Below the pieces are notes generated by a model, which saw only the letters and a list, made by a program, of their open reading frames with translations, searched no databases and was not told where the DNA came from. Made by a program: the position numbers and the translations under genes. A stretch of 64,000 nucleotides of DNA from Sphaerimonospora mesophila NBRC 14179 = JCM 3151. GTDB lineage: Bacteria > Actinomycetota > Actinomycetes > Streptosporangiales > Streptosporangiaceae. The stretch lies in the NCBI GenBank assembly GCA_001552515.1, contig BCRI01000005.1, positions 1 to 64,000 on the forward strand, written 5' to 3'. This document shows positions 31,143 through 39,606 of the stretch, piece after piece (the stretch's first letter is position 1; each line of letters opens with the position of its first letter).

Positions 31143-32776
31143 GACTCTTCGCGACCAAGGCACAGCGCGCCCGCGACCGGCTGGAGGCCGAGCGTCTCCG
31201 CCTGGCGCAGCAGCGGATGCGCGATGAGGCCCGTCGCGAACTGGAGATGCAGGCCGCGCACCACGTGGCCGACCTGCGGCGGCTGTCGGACCAGACCACG
31301 GTGCAGCAGAAACGGACCAAGCGGACCCGCACCCGTGAGGTGTGGTCGGCCCGGCTGGCGACGCTCCGCACGATCCAGCGCGGGGCGGTCCTGGCTGCCG
31401 CGAACCTTGGCGTGAACGTGTTGGCGATCACCGGGCAGTTCCTCGCGTTGCACCTCGGCGCCGGCTGGTCGGCGTGGTCGGCCGCTCTGGCTGCGGCGAT
31501 AACCGAGTCGATTGCGCTGAACGTCGGGTTCTACGCCCACGACAAGCTGCTCAAGGGCTACTCAGCGCTCGGGACGCGCTTGATGTCGTACGGGATCGGG
31601 CTGGCTGTCGGGCTGCTGAACTACACGCACAACGAAGGCCATGCGGTCACGGGCGACGCCGCGGTGATGTTCGGTGCCGCGTCGATGCTGTCTCCGATCT
31701 TGTGGCACATGTACGGCGTTTGGCGGCACGCGCACAACCAGCACGTGCAGGGCACGCACAAGCAGCCCGCGCCGAGCTTCGCCAAGCAGAGGTGGCTGCT
31801 TCCTTCGCTGCGGGGCGAGACGTGGACGGCGTACAAGGTCGGCATCGCCGAGGGCATTTCCGACCCGGACGTATGTATCGCGCTGGCGCGGGCCAAGCGG
31901 GCGAACACGGCCGCGCGGCAGGCGATAGCGAGAACGCAATCGGCAGTGATCGCCGCGCAGCGCGCCCAGTTGGAGCTCGCGCTCACGCACCTGGCGGCAG
32001 TGTCGCAGGAGGTGTACGGCGCGGACCCGGACGCGGCCGCCGCGATGGAGAACATCGCGCGGTTCGTGAACCGGGTCGGCGCCCGCCTGGTCCCGATGTA
32101 CCGGCCGCTGTTCGCCCGTCCGGCGGACGAAGCGGACGGACAAGCGGACGGACAAGCGGACGAGAAGCGGACAGACGGCGCGGACGAAAAGCCGGACGGA
32201 CGGCGTCGCTGGTTCTTCTTCTGGCGCGGACGGACGGCGGACGAGAACACTCCGGCCGGGCGGACGAACGTCGCGGACGGCAAGCAGACGGACGGCGGAC
32301 GAAACGCGGACGAAAAGCCCGCGAACAAGCGGACGGACGGGGCGGACGGCAGGCCTCGTCCGGGCGGACGGTCCAGCGGGAAGCGGACGGACGGACGGCG
32401 GACGAACACGCGGCCGTCTGGGCGGACGAACGGCGGACGGGCAAACCGGACGGGCGGACGGACCGCAGGTCCGAACGACCTCAGCGAACTGCTGCCGCTC
32501 GGACGGACGATCCTCGCCAAGCACGAGCAGACGGGCGTACGGCTGACGCGCGACCGTCTCGCGGCCGCCATCAAGGCGGACGGGCAGACGATCAGCAACG
32601 AGCGCGCCAGCGCACTGCTGCACCTGCTGCAGACGGACGGTTCGTCCGGCGTGAACGGAGCGGACGGGAACGGCTCGTCCGCGCGGACGAAGAAGGTGGC
32701 GGACGGGCCGTTCCCGTCCGCCACGAACAACGCGGACGGGAACGGCCCGTCCGCAGACGGCAAGGGAGCGAACTGA
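31139..32776 (+). CDS. DUF2637-type membrane protein with repeat-encoded linker and C-terminal helix domain
   Basis: It starts at ATG 31139, overlapping the WhiB stop. The 545-aa protein has an N-terminal charged coiled coil (RARDRLEAERLRLAQQRMRD) and three to four membrane helices at about 78-180 (GAVLAAANLGVNVLAITGQF; IGLAVGLLNYTHNEGHAVTG), typical of DUF2637 proteins on actinomycete mobile elements. A soluble helical part follows. Residues 325-450 are a low-complexity D/G/R/T linker encoded by the GCGGACGR octamer array. A small helical domain comes next (LPLGRTILAKHEQTGVRLTR). The membrane part suggests a role in intermycelial spread or transfer. Confidence 0.7.
   Translation: MRLFATKAQRARDRLEAERLRLAQQRMRDEARRELEMQAAHHVADLRRLSDQTTVQQKRTKRTRTREVWSARLATLRTIQRGAVLAAANLGVNVLAITGQFLALHLGAGWSAWSAALAAAITESIALNVGFYAHDKLLKGYSALGTRLMSYGIGLAVGLLNYTHNEGHAVTGDAAVMFGAASMLSPILWHMYGVWRHAHNQHVQGTHKQPAPSFAKQRWLLPSLRGETWTAYKVGIAEGISDPDVCIALARAKRANTAARQAIARTQSAVIAAQRAQLELALTHLAAVSQEVYGADPDAAAAMENIARFVNRVGARLVPMYRPLFARPADEADGQADGQADEKRTDGADEKPDGRRRWFFFWRGRTADENTPAGRTNVADGKQTDGGRNADEKPANKRTDGADGRPRPGGRSSGKRTDGRRTNTRPSGRTNGGRANRTGGRTAGPNDLSELLPLGRTILAKHEQTGVRLTRDRLAAAIKADGQTISNERASALLHLLQTDGSSGVNGADGNGSSARTKKVADGPFPSATNNADGNGPSADGKGAN
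32122..32745 (+). repeat. Strand-biased array of GCGGACGR octamers (candidate clt/TraB recognition array)
   Basis: By eye count GCGGACGA or GCGGACGG occurs about 24 times on the plus strand, against three reverse copies that all lie at the right end. The octamer appears in all three codon phases: GCG-GAC-G (Ala-Asp), CGG-ACG inside Gly-Arg-Thr, and GGA-CGA inside Gly-Gly-Arg. The DNA word rather than the protein is therefore being kept. Two copies at the right end form perfect 9-bp hairpins with the reverse copies. TraB-type translocases recognise 8-bp repeats clustered in clt loci; this array lies in the same operon as the traB-like gene. Confidence 0.7.
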
Positions 32777-33213
32777 TGACGACGACGCAGACGGACGAGA
32801 CGGCCGAGCGGACTTGCTACCTCCCCATGTGGGACGAGGCCAGCGAGGAGTTCCACAACGGCTACCTGATCTACCGGACGGGTGACCCGTTCTTCGTCCG
32901 CCTGGAGATCGAGGACTGGCCGGCCCCGGTGGTCGCGCCCCGCGACGTCCTGCGGGACGGCGTCACGGGCCGGGCCGAGTGCCTGTCGAAGCCGGACACC
33001 ACCGCGCTGCGGGTGCAGCCGTCCCCGGACGGCAAGTACGTGCTGTTCGGCATCACGCAGGGGGACCTGCTGCTCGGGGTGTTCCGCACCTACGCTGACG
33101 CGCTCGACAAGCACCTGGCCGGGCTGTACGAGCTGGTGCCCGAGGGCGAGGAGATGACCCGGATCGACTGGGACTTCCTGATCGCCTGCATGTGCGCCCG
33201 TGACAGTAAGTGA
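32776..33213 (+). CDS. Hypothetical protein, 145 aa
   Basis: It starts at ATG 32776, overlapping the preceding TGA. The soluble alpha/beta protein has WDEASEEFHNGYLIYRTGDP, then FFVRLEIEDWPAPVVAPRDV, and a C-terminal helix-strand unit (LLGVFRTYADALDKHLAGLY). No cysteine motif, membrane helix or known domain is visible. It is part of the transfer operon between the DUF2637 gene and small unknown genes. Confidence 0.6.
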   Translation: MTTTQTDETAERTCYLPMWDEASEEFHNGYLIYRTGDPFFVRLEIEDWPAPVVAPRDVLRDGVTGRAECLSKPDTTALRVQPSPDGKYVLFGITQGDLLLGVFRTYADALDKHLAGLYELVPEGEEMTRIDWDFLIACMCARDSK

Positions 33214-33364
33214 ACAGCCGCACGGTGGGGCCGAGCGCCGATCAGGGCTGCGAACCGCCGACGCGGGGCGGCCCAACGCGCGCGGGTGCACGTACGCGCA
33301 TGTGCGCGAGATCGTACCACGGCCCCGTCAGCCGTAACCGTCCGTGACTATCGGGAGGAGTCAC

Positions 33365-33589
33365 ATGCCCGCCAAGCCGACCCGTCGCGAGGCCCGCAAG
33401 ATGCGGTTCCACGCCCGCATCAAGGGAGCGGAGAACCCGAAGGCCGCGTTCCACGAGGCCGTCCGGTACCTCGCGGCCGAGCTCGCCGACACGCACAACG
33501 CCGACGAGGCCGAGGGCAACCGGCTCTACACCCACTACGCCGCCGAACTGCGGCACAGCGCCGACGAAGTCAACCACCGAAGGAGGTGA
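33365..33589 (+). CDS. Hypothetical small basic helical protein, 74 aa
   Basis: ATG 33365 follows GGGAGGAG. The 74-aa protein starts with a basic stretch (AKPTRREARKMRFHARIKGA) and continues as one or two long helices (FHEAVRYLAAELADTHNADE). It is predicted soluble and could bind nucleic acid through its basic N-terminus. Six bases separate it from the next start. No family is recognised. Confidence 0.55.
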   Translation: MPAKPTRREARKMRFHARIKGAENPKAAFHEAVRYLAAELADTHNADEAEGNRLYTHYAAELRHSADEVNHRRR

Positions 33590-33594
33590 ACACC

Positions 33595-34032
33595 GTGCCG
33601 CGTAGCATCCGCTCGCCGTTCGCGACGCCCGCCGAGCAGACGGAAACCGAGACCGAGCAGCCCGCCGACCAGGCGGCCGAGCAGGTTGCCCAGGTCGTGC
33701 CCCTGCGTGACGACCAGCCCGCTCAGCTTCCCGCCAGGCCCGAGGTGCCGCGGCTGGGCCAGCTCGTCGAGTTCGTCCAGGGCCCGCTGTCGGACTGGAT
33801 CGCACGTGAACGGCCCGCCTACATGGCCTCGCCGGTCACGTTCGCGCGTGAACGCTGGGAGCCGCAGTGGCTCCCCCGCGACGTCGGAATCCTGGTGTGG
33901 TCTTGGCGGGTGGTGCTGGTGGCTCGCACGCTCCTGTACTCGGCGTTCTACATCCTCGCCATGATCGTCTACCTCCCGGAGTTCACCACGGCGGCCGTCG
34001 TCGTCTACCTGATCCTCCACTTCTTCGCCTGA
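33595..34032 (+). CDS. Putative membrane protein of the transfer operon, 145 aa
   Basis: GTG 33595 follows GAAGGAGGTG. The N-terminal 70 residues are polar and E/Q/A-rich. From about residue 98, LVWSWRVVLVARTLLYSAFY and the following ILAMIVYLPEF...YLILHFFA form two membrane helices ending at the C-terminus. Small membrane proteins of this kind are typical between whiB/DUF2637 and traB in AICEs, where Spd-type proteins support plasmid spread. The role is inferred from context. Confidence 0.6.
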   Translation: MPRSIRSPFATPAEQTETETEQPADQAAEQVAQVVPLRDDQPAQLPARPEVPRLGQLVEFVQGPLSDWIARERPAYMASPVTFARERWEPQWLPRDVGILVWSWRVVLVARTLLYSAFYILAMIVYLPEFTTAAVVVYLILHFFA

Positions 34033-34046
34033 AAGGAACCCGCGAC

Positions 34047-34448
34047 GTGAACTGGCTTGTCGGGCTCGGCACCGGAACCGCCCTGATGCTGACGGTGGGT
34101 GTCGTGTTCGTCTGGAAGCGTGCATGGCCGACGTTCACCGCCTGGTGGATGCTCGTCGTCGGCATCGGCCTTATCGGCACGGGCTTCGAGGTCGTCGTCC
34201 GCATGGTCACCGGCCGCATCAACCCCCTGTTCCCCGCCGTCGCGCTGGGCGTGTGCCTGGCCATCTGGATTTGCGACGTGTGGGGCAAGAAGAACCACGT
34301 CGGCCGGGCAACGGCGATCGTCGCGCTGTTCGTGCCGACGCTGCTGGTCGTCGCCGGGGTGACGTTCTTCGGTTTCAACACCGCCGACCTCGGCCGTGAA
34401 GCCAAAACCGCCTACCAGCAGACCGTGAACACGGGAGGCCGCAAGTGA
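34047..34448 (+). CDS. Putative four-helix membrane protein, 133 aa
   Basis: GTG 34047 follows GAAAGGAACC. Hydrophobic segments occur at about residues 5-22, 31-50, 60-78 and 89-106 (LVGLGTGTALMLTVGVVFVW; WWMLVVGIGLIGTGFEVVVR), with a polar C-terminus. It overlaps the next gene in a GTGA arrangement. It resembles Spd-like membrane proteins in size and position. No sequence family is recognised. Confidence 0.6.
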   Translation: MNWLVGLGTGTALMLTVGVVFVWKRAWPTFTAWWMLVVGIGLIGTGFEVVVRMVTGRINPLFPAVALGVCLAIWICDVWGKKNHVGRATAIVALFVPTLLVVAGVTFFGFNTADLGREAKTAYQQTVNTGGRK

Positions 34449-35296
34449 TCGCCGTTCTGCTGCTGCTCGTCGTGTCCGGCGTCGTCACCGCGGCGCTGGT
34501 CAAGAAGCCCGCCGCCCGCGCAGCCACGGTGGGCGGGCTCCGGGCCGGCGCGGCACAGGCCAACCTCGAGTTCCAGCGCGGGTTCGCGGCCGCGCGGACT
34601 CGCTACGACCAGGTGCAGAAGTATCTGACCCGGCCGACCGCCTCGGGTGACCCGCCGAGCCCGCGCAACCTCCGCTGGTGGGTGTCTGCGGTGTTCGCGG
34701 TGACCGGTGGGACCGCCGCGGCGGTCGCGGGCGGCACGTACGGACTGCTCAAGGTCCTCGGCGGGGCCGCCCGCGTCGGAAGGCAGGCCGCAGCGGGTGC
34801 GCGGAAGGCCTACGCCGACTACAAGGCCACACGTGAGATCGAGGACGCCGAAGTCATCGACGAGGAGGAGGAACCCGCACCCGAGGAGGAACCCGCTCCG
34901 ACCGAGGAGCATACGCCTGCGGCGGACGCCGAACAGGCCCCTGAGGGCAGGCCCGCCACTGATTTGAACCCGTACGACACTGACGAAAGGTACGACGTGA
35001 ACGCCGAATTCACTTCCTTCCCCCAACTCCAGGCCGACCACGAGGCGGCCAGCGCGGCGGCTGCGAACGTGGCCTCTGCGATCGACGGCCAGGTCGGTGG
35101 CCTGGTTGCGAAGAACATGGGCCGGGGCACGCTCATCGCGGCGCTGATGGCCGCGCAGGAAGCCGCGAGCAACCTCGCCTCGCGGCATGCCGCTATCGCC
35201 CGGCTCGCCGCCGAGCAGGGCGTCGTGATCGAGGCGCACGCGGCGGTCGGTGGCGTGGACAACGTCGCCGACAAGGAGGCCTACGCCGGGGGCTGA
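34445..35296 (+). CDS. Membrane-anchored protein with acidic linker, 283 aa
   Basis: It starts at GTG 34445. An N-terminal signal-anchor (AVLLLLVVSGVVTAALVKKP) and a second hydrophobic segment near residue 80 (WWVSAVFAVTGGTAAAVAGG) are followed by an E/P-rich acidic linker (residues 138-165). The C-terminal helical domain has AANVASAIDGQVGGLVAKNM and ASNLASRHAAIARLAAEQGV. It belongs to the transfer operon before a small zinc-ribbon-like gene. Function unknown. Confidence 0.6.
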   Translation: MIAVLLLLVVSGVVTAALVKKPAARAATVGGLRAGAAQANLEFQRGFAAARTRYDQVQKYLTRPTASGDPPSPRNLRWWVSAVFAVTGGTAAAVAGGTYGLLKVLGGAARVGRQAAAGARKAYADYKATREIEDAEVIDEEEEPAPEEEPAPTEEHTPAADAEQAPEGRPATDLNPYDTDERYDVNAEFTSFPQLQADHEAASAAAANVASAIDGQVGGLVAKNMGRGTLIAALMAAQEAASNLASRHAAIARLAAEQGVVIEAHAAVGGVDNVADKEAYAGG

Positions 35297-35342
35297 ATCC
35301 CTGCCGTACACGCACACCCGCCACACGAAAGGAACCGACCTG

Positions 35343-35513
35343 ATGACTATGAGCCTCCCCGCTGACGCCGCCCGCCCATGCACCTGCGGCAACGGCACCC
35401 TGACCCCGACCGGGCACATGCACGTGGACGAGGGTGACGGCTCGGTGATGGTTGACCTCACCTGCTCGTCCTCCTCCTGCCGAATCGAGTCGGTCCACTA
35501 CTGGACCGTCTAA
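35343..35513 (+). CDS. Small zinc-ribbon-like protein, 56 aa
   Basis: ATG 35343 follows GAAAGGAACC. The 56-aa protein has cysteines in PCTCGNG and in DLTCSSSSCRI, with histidines in TGHMHVDE and VHYW. Two C-x1-4-C knuckles around a beta hairpin suggest a zinc ribbon. It lies 27 bp before the traB-like gene. It may be a DNA-binding accessory, but this is only a structural guess. Confidence 0.55.
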   Translation: MTMSLPADAARPCTCGNGTLTPTGHMHVDEGDGSVMVDLTCSSSSCRIESVHYWTV

Positions 35514-35540
35514 ACACCCCGTCACGCGAAAGGAGCCCCA

Positions 35541-37481
35541 ATGTCGGAGGACCGCAAGCAGAAGCCGACCGTCGAGATCGCCCGTACCGTGCGGCGAGTT
35601 GCGTTCCGCCAGCGGTACCGCATGGTGATGGCGGCTCCGTTCGCATGGCTGATTGCGCTTCCGCTAGCGGCAGTTCTCGACCTGCTGTCGGAAGCCGACG
35701 TCGAAAGCGACCACATCCCGCACCCGTTCAACCCGGCCGTGCCCGTCGTGGTCGCGGCCGCGTTGAGCGCCTGGCCGCTGGTGTGTGCACTCCGCGCCCG
35801 CCGCAACGTGGCCGCCGTGCTGTTCGGCGCGGCCTGGCTCATGGTCGCCTTAGCGGCCGGCCCTACCGGGCTGGTCGCCCAGGTGGGCATGGCCGGGTGG
35901 CTGGTGTTCGCGCTGCTGCACTGGCGGCGCCACCGTCGCCTGCCGCTGCCCAGCCGTACACCCGAGCCCGTCCAGGAGGAGCCGGAGGTTGTCGTCGAGC
36001 AGGTCGAGATCGACCCGGAGGTGTCGCTGATCCTCAAGCGGTTCAACGAGCGGCTGGCCGCCAAGGGCAAGGCGCTGGAGAACATGACGATGACGACGCC
36101 GAAGCGGATCGAAGCCGGTCACCGGTCGGAGATCCGCGCCGTGCCGGGCGACAAGACCACCAAGGACATCATGCAGGCGGCCGAGAAAGTCGCTTCGGCC
36201 TACCAGACGACGACGCAGCTCGCCGTGCTGGAGCCGGTGCCCTACGGCGACAACTCCCGCGCGATGTTCACGCTGCTGGAGGGTGACACGCTGGCGAAGG
36301 TCCGCCGGTTCGAGGACCTGCAGCCCCGTATCCAGGCGGACGGCCGTGCCCACATCGGCTACTTCTACGACCTGCAGCCCGCGCACTGGGCGTTCTTCAC
36401 GAAATCTGGCGGCATGCGGCACGGCATCATCGTCGGCGACTCCGAGGCGGGCAAGTCACGGTCGGTGGAAACGCTGATCAGCCTGGCGCACCTGTCGGAG
36501 AACGTCGCGACGGTCCTGTGCGACCCGCAGGGCGGGTCCATGCCCGACTGGAACGGCAACACCCACCGCTGCGCACTCGGCGAGGACGACAGCATGGCCG
36601 AGGTGGAGCTGTGGCACTGGGTGATGCGGCGCCGCGTCCACCACCTCGCGCGGATCCCGTGGGTGGACGAGGACGGCGACGAGCGGCGCGGCAAGACGCA
36701 CCTGACGCCCGGTGACCCCGATGCGGGCGGCATGACCGGCATTTTCTTCGTCCTGGAGGAAGCCCCCGAGCTGCTGACACACGACGTACATGGCAAGCGT
36801 GCCGTGCACGTCCTGGCCTCCGGGGCGAAGACTTGGCGTAAGGGCGGCTGCGGCATCCTGCTCGTCGCCCAGGACCCGAACATGACCGAGCTGGGCGGGT
36901 CGGTGACGTTGCGGGCGCAGCTCCGTAAGAACGCCTGCGCGTTGCGGACGCAGACCCCCGGCGCGGCCTACCAGATGGGCCTGCCGCATGACCCGTCGCT
37001 GCTCCCGGCGACGTTCAAGGACGGGTCGCTGACGGGCGGCCTGGCCTACCTGAACGGCATCGACCGGCGGGCCGCGCTCATGCGGTGGCTCTACACCGAG
37101 AAGCCGAAGTACATCGCCCGGCAGCCCGCGGCCGGCCGGATCGACGACATGACATTGGGCTGGATCGAGGAGTTCCAGGCCGCGAAGAAGGAAGGCCGGG
37201 AGCCCAACGCTGGCGGCAGCCGCCGGGCCGAGCAGCCGCGTTCGACACCAGGCGACGTGAAAGCCGCGATCCTCGACGTCCTGGCCGACGCGGGAGGCGA
37301 CGCGCTGGAGCTCGGCGAGGTGCTGCACCTCGTGCTCAAGCGGCGGGTCGTGGCGCCGCCGAGTGAGATCAACGCGCAGCTCAAGCGGCTGGTGAAGGAC
37401 GGCCGGGTGTGGCCGGTGAAGAAAGACGGGGCAGAGGCGTTCGCACTGCCCGAGGAGATCCTGGAGAGGGTGAGCCTGTGA
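35541..37481 (+). CDS. FtsK/SpoIIIE-type DNA translocase, TraB/TraSA-like
   Basis: ATG 35541 follows CGAAAGGAG. The 646-aa protein has membrane helices in the first 130 residues (MVMAAPFAWLIALPLAAVLD; VVAAALSAWPLVCAL), a Walker A at about 299-306 (GDSEAGKS), a Walker B-like GIFFVLEEAPEL near 400 and a C-terminal winged-helix domain (AAILDVLADAGGDALELGEV; INAQLKRLVKDGRVWPVK) in the place of FtsK-gamma. In actinomycetes one such protein moves double-stranded DNA between hyphae, recognising 8-bp repeats through the winged helix. It is the key evidence for a conjugative module. Phage packaging or a partitioning role is less likely. Confidence 0.85.
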   Translation: MSEDRKQKPTVEIARTVRRVAFRQRYRMVMAAPFAWLIALPLAAVLDLLSEADVESDHIPHPFNPAVPVVVAAALSAWPLVCALRARRNVAAVLFGAAWLMVALAAGPTGLVAQVGMAGWLVFALLHWRRHRRLPLPSRTPEPVQEEPEVVVEQVEIDPEVSLILKRFNERLAAKGKALENMTMTTPKRIEAGHRSEIRAVPGDKTTKDIMQAAEKVASAYQTTTQLAVLEPVPYGDNSRAMFTLLEGDTLAKVRRFEDLQPRIQADGRAHIGYFYDLQPAHWAFFTKSGGMRHGIIVGDSEAGKSRSVETLISLAHLSENVATVLCDPQGGSMPDWNGNTHRCALGEDDSMAEVELWHWVMRRRVHHLARIPWVDEDGDERRGKTHLTPGDPDAGGMTGIFFVLEEAPELLTHDVHGKRAVHVLASGAKTWRKGGCGILLVAQDPNMTELGGSVTLRAQLRKNACALRTQTPGAAYQMGLPHDPSLLPATFKDGSLTGGLAYLNGIDRRAALMRWLYTEKPKYIARQPAAGRIDDMTLGWIEEFQAAKKEGREPNAGGSRRAEQPRSTPGDVKAAILDVLADAGGDALELGEVLHLVLKRRVVAPPSEINAQLKRLVKDGRVWPVKKDGAEAFALPEEILERVSL

Positions 37482-37810
37482 TGTTGGTCCGGATCTCGAT
37501 GGTGTCGGCGTGGCTGGCGGCCGTCTGGGCGGCCGCCCCTCTGGCGGAGGTGTCCAGCGTGGACCTGGTCGTGGTCGTGCCACTGGTCGTCGTGATGGTC
37601 GGCGCGGTGCTGGTGGCGTTGGAGCGGCTCGGTGCGAGCGCAGTTGGCATCGCGTTGACGGCGACCGCGGTCTGGATGCTGGCGGCTGCGACCTGGGGGC
37701 TGGTAGGCGGGACGGTGCTGTTGGTATCTGCCCTCACGGTGCTGTCTTCGGGCGCGCGCCGCTCACATGCTGTACGCAGCACTCCAAAGGGTCGGTGGTG
37801 GCGGAGATAA
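37481..37810 (+). CDS. Small membrane protein after the translocase gene (intact copy), 109 aa
   Basis: ATG 37481 overlaps the translocase stop. Three to four hydrophobic segments cover most of the protein (MVSAWLAAVWAAAPLAEVSS; VVVVPLVVVMVGAVLVALE; ALTATAVWMLAAATWGLVGG). The gene has a degenerate partial copy at 39444-39600, beyond the AbiJ-like gene. The C-terminal 25 residues (SGARRSHAVRSTPKGRWWRR) have no counterpart in the remnant and may have been created at the insertion junction. Confidence 0.6.
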   Translation: MLVRISMVSAWLAAVWAAAPLAEVSSVDLVVVVPLVVVMVGAVLVALERLGASAVGIALTATAVWMLAAATWGLVGGTVLLVSALTVLSSGARRSHAVRSTPKGRWWRR

Positions 37811-37817
37811 TCATGTG

Positions 37818-39440
37818 ATGAATCCGGGTAACCCCTTCTTCTCTGTGGACACCAGTTCGGTGCTCGGCAGGCCGGCCTTCGATTCGGAACGGGTGGAGCG
37901 CCTTCGCAGAGCTCCTTTGGACGACGTCACCGACCTGGACGCGGCGTATGCGCTAGCTCGCCTCGTGCGGGAGGAGTTCGGCACGAGCCAAAGTGATCTA
38001 CGCTTGGACAAGGGCGAGATCGCCATCGCTCTCAGGAGCCTTCGTACGGTCCTGGGGCGTCTCGGTATCACCTTCGACCCTCCGTTCCGCGACTTCGGCG
38101 GCTTCCAGCAGTACTGGAAAAACCAGAGGATGACCAACGCCGGCAGTTGGGGCAAGCGGAGAGAGTACATCAGTGGGCTCTTCGAGCCGGTGCTGTCGGC
38201 GTTGGAGGGCCTTGAAAGCAAGCAGGCGGCCAAGCTCAAGCGGCGAGAGCACAGCGCTACCAACCACATCACTGACGTCAGCCGCCGCCGCCTCATAGAT
38301 GGTCTCGTCCACCTGTGGCGCAGCATCGTAGACAAGAATGTCAAGGCCGGTATCGAAGATGAACACTGGTGGGTTTACTGGGGTGGAGTGTTAGACGAGA
38401 TCGAATTCCTCAGCCGCCTGTACGACCTCGACCAACTGCCCAGCAATGACGACCGCTTCGCCACGGCTCGCCAGGACATTCGCCAGCACTGCATCGCCAA
38501 TCCTGCCGACTGGGACAGCGACTGGATTTATCACGATGATCGGTTCGGCCTGAACACCAGTGACGATGCGCTACTCGTGTTTCTGGCTGAGACGCTGCAC
38601 CCTGTGGTGCGCCCTGACCCCGTCGAGGTCAAGCTCCTTCACGACTTTTACAACTCGGTGCTGATCCACGACGGCTATGAGATCGTCCAGACCGGCAGCA
38701 TCAGTGGCGCCCCAGTCTTCGGCTACCGCAGGATCGGCGGCGGCGTGCCTGGAACCATGAAGAACCTGATCTTCGCCGCTGACGGGCCTAAGCTCGAATT
38801 CGTGCTCGGGGACGCGGTGAACAACGACGTCTTGGTGGTGCGAAACGAGGAGTTCTGCCTCGTCTACGACAGAGCGCTTGGCACGACTGGGCTCACCTGG
38901 GGAGATTTACTTTCCTGGTGGCGGGAGAGGGAAGCACACCCCGAGGACATGGACGACACCGACGTCGGGCGAGACCTCTACAAGCGGCTTTCGGCGGCGC
39001 TGGCGAGTAAACCAGAGCGTCTTCTTTTCCACACCTACTGCGAGCGGCACCCCATCAATGAGAGCGGAGCAAAGGCCCCCGCCCTGCTGCCCCAGGTGTA
39101 CCTCCACATCGACCCGAAGACCCGCAGAGAGCGAGCCGGCAAGGACAGTCCCCTTGCGCGTGAGCGCATGGACTTCCTGCTGCTGCTTCCGCACGGCGCT
39201 CGCATCGTTTTGGAGGTGGATGGTCAACAGCACTACGCCGTTGGGATGGAGCCGGGGGACGCCGCGTCCCCGCGGCTGTACTCGAGCATGGTCGCCGAAG
39301 ATCGGGCACTGCGTCTCAAGGGGTACGAGGTGTACCGCTTTGGCGGGTATGAGCTGACCCGGGATACGGTTGCCGCCGTCGAGATGCTACAGAGATTCTT
39401 TGCCGATCTGTTCGGCAAGCATCTAGTGGATGCGGGTTAG
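37818..39440 (+). CDS. AbiJ-like abortive-infection protein with C-terminal PD-(D/E)XK nuclease domain
   Basis: ATG 37818 gives 540 aa. A central segment (residues 280-380) carries KLLHDFYNSVLIHDGYEIVQ, MKNLIFAADGPKLEFVLGDA, VNNDVLVVRNEEFCLVYDRA and LTWGDLLSWWRERE, the pattern of AbiJ-related abortive-infection proteins. The C-terminal 100 residues have RERMDFLLLLPHGARIVLEV, DGQQHY and EDRALRLKGYEVYRFGGYEL, the D...E-x-D ... layout of DUF559/Vsr-like PD-(D/E)XK nucleases. Lower GC content and codon use differ from the surrounding genes. It is wedged between two copies of one small gene. Anti-phage defence is the best inference. Confidence 0.7.
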   Translation: MNPGNPFFSVDTSSVLGRPAFDSERVERLRRAPLDDVTDLDAAYALARLVREEFGTSQSDLRLDKGEIAIALRSLRTVLGRLGITFDPPFRDFGGFQQYWKNQRMTNAGSWGKRREYISGLFEPVLSALEGLESKQAAKLKRREHSATNHITDVSRRRLIDGLVHLWRSIVDKNVKAGIEDEHWWVYWGGVLDEIEFLSRLYDLDQLPSNDDRFATARQDIRQHCIANPADWDSDWIYHDDRFGLNTSDDALLVFLAETLHPVVRPDPVEVKLLHDFYNSVLIHDGYEIVQTGSISGAPVFGYRRIGGGVPGTMKNLIFAADGPKLEFVLGDAVNNDVLVVRNEEFCLVYDRALGTTGLTWGDLLSWWREREAHPEDMDDTDVGRDLYKRLSAALASKPERLLFHTYCERHPINESGAKAPALLPQVYLHIDPKTRRERAGKDSPLARERMDFLLLLPHGARIVLEVDGQQHYAVGMEPGDAASPRLYSSMVAEDRALRLKGYEVYRFGGYELTRDTVAAVEMLQRFFADLFGKHLVDAG

Positions 39441-39443
39441 CGA

Positions 39444-39600
39444 TGAGGGCGTTGGTCCGGATCTTGATGGTGTCGCCCTCGTGTTGACGGGGACCGCGGT
39501 CCGGATGCTAATGGCCGCTACGTGGAGTCTGCTCGGCGGCACGCTGCTGCTGGTGTCGGGCGTCGTGATCCCGGTGGGCGACCACGAGGAAGCCCGATGA
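39444..39600 (+). pseudogene. Degenerate partial copy of the 37481 membrane protein gene
   Basis: The first 30 bp (GTTGGTCCGGATCTTGATGG) match the 5' end of the 37481 gene almost base for base. The next part matches its 3' region from 37652 (GTTGACGG-GACCGCGGTC-GGATGCT). About 140 bp of the middle is missing and a TGA stops the first frame after 14 codons. The hydrophobic stretch continues in another frame (MLMAATWSLLGGTLLLVSGV) to 39600. It marks the right junction of the AbiJ-like insertion. Confidence 0.8.
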
Positions 39601-39606
39601 AGCGTA

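Noticed and set aside
31924-31941. GATAGC-GAGAAC-GCAATC as another palindrome copy
   Set aside because: It is inside the DUF2637 gene, has a mismatch in the arm and a centre unlike the other copies, and is not near a start codon.
31342-33213. 623-aa plus-strand ORF overlapping the DUF2637 gene in another frame
   Set aside because: The DUF2637 frame has membrane helices, coupling to the WhiB gene and a family match; the other frame is Arg/Gly/Ala-rich. Only its last part (32776-33213) is a real gene.
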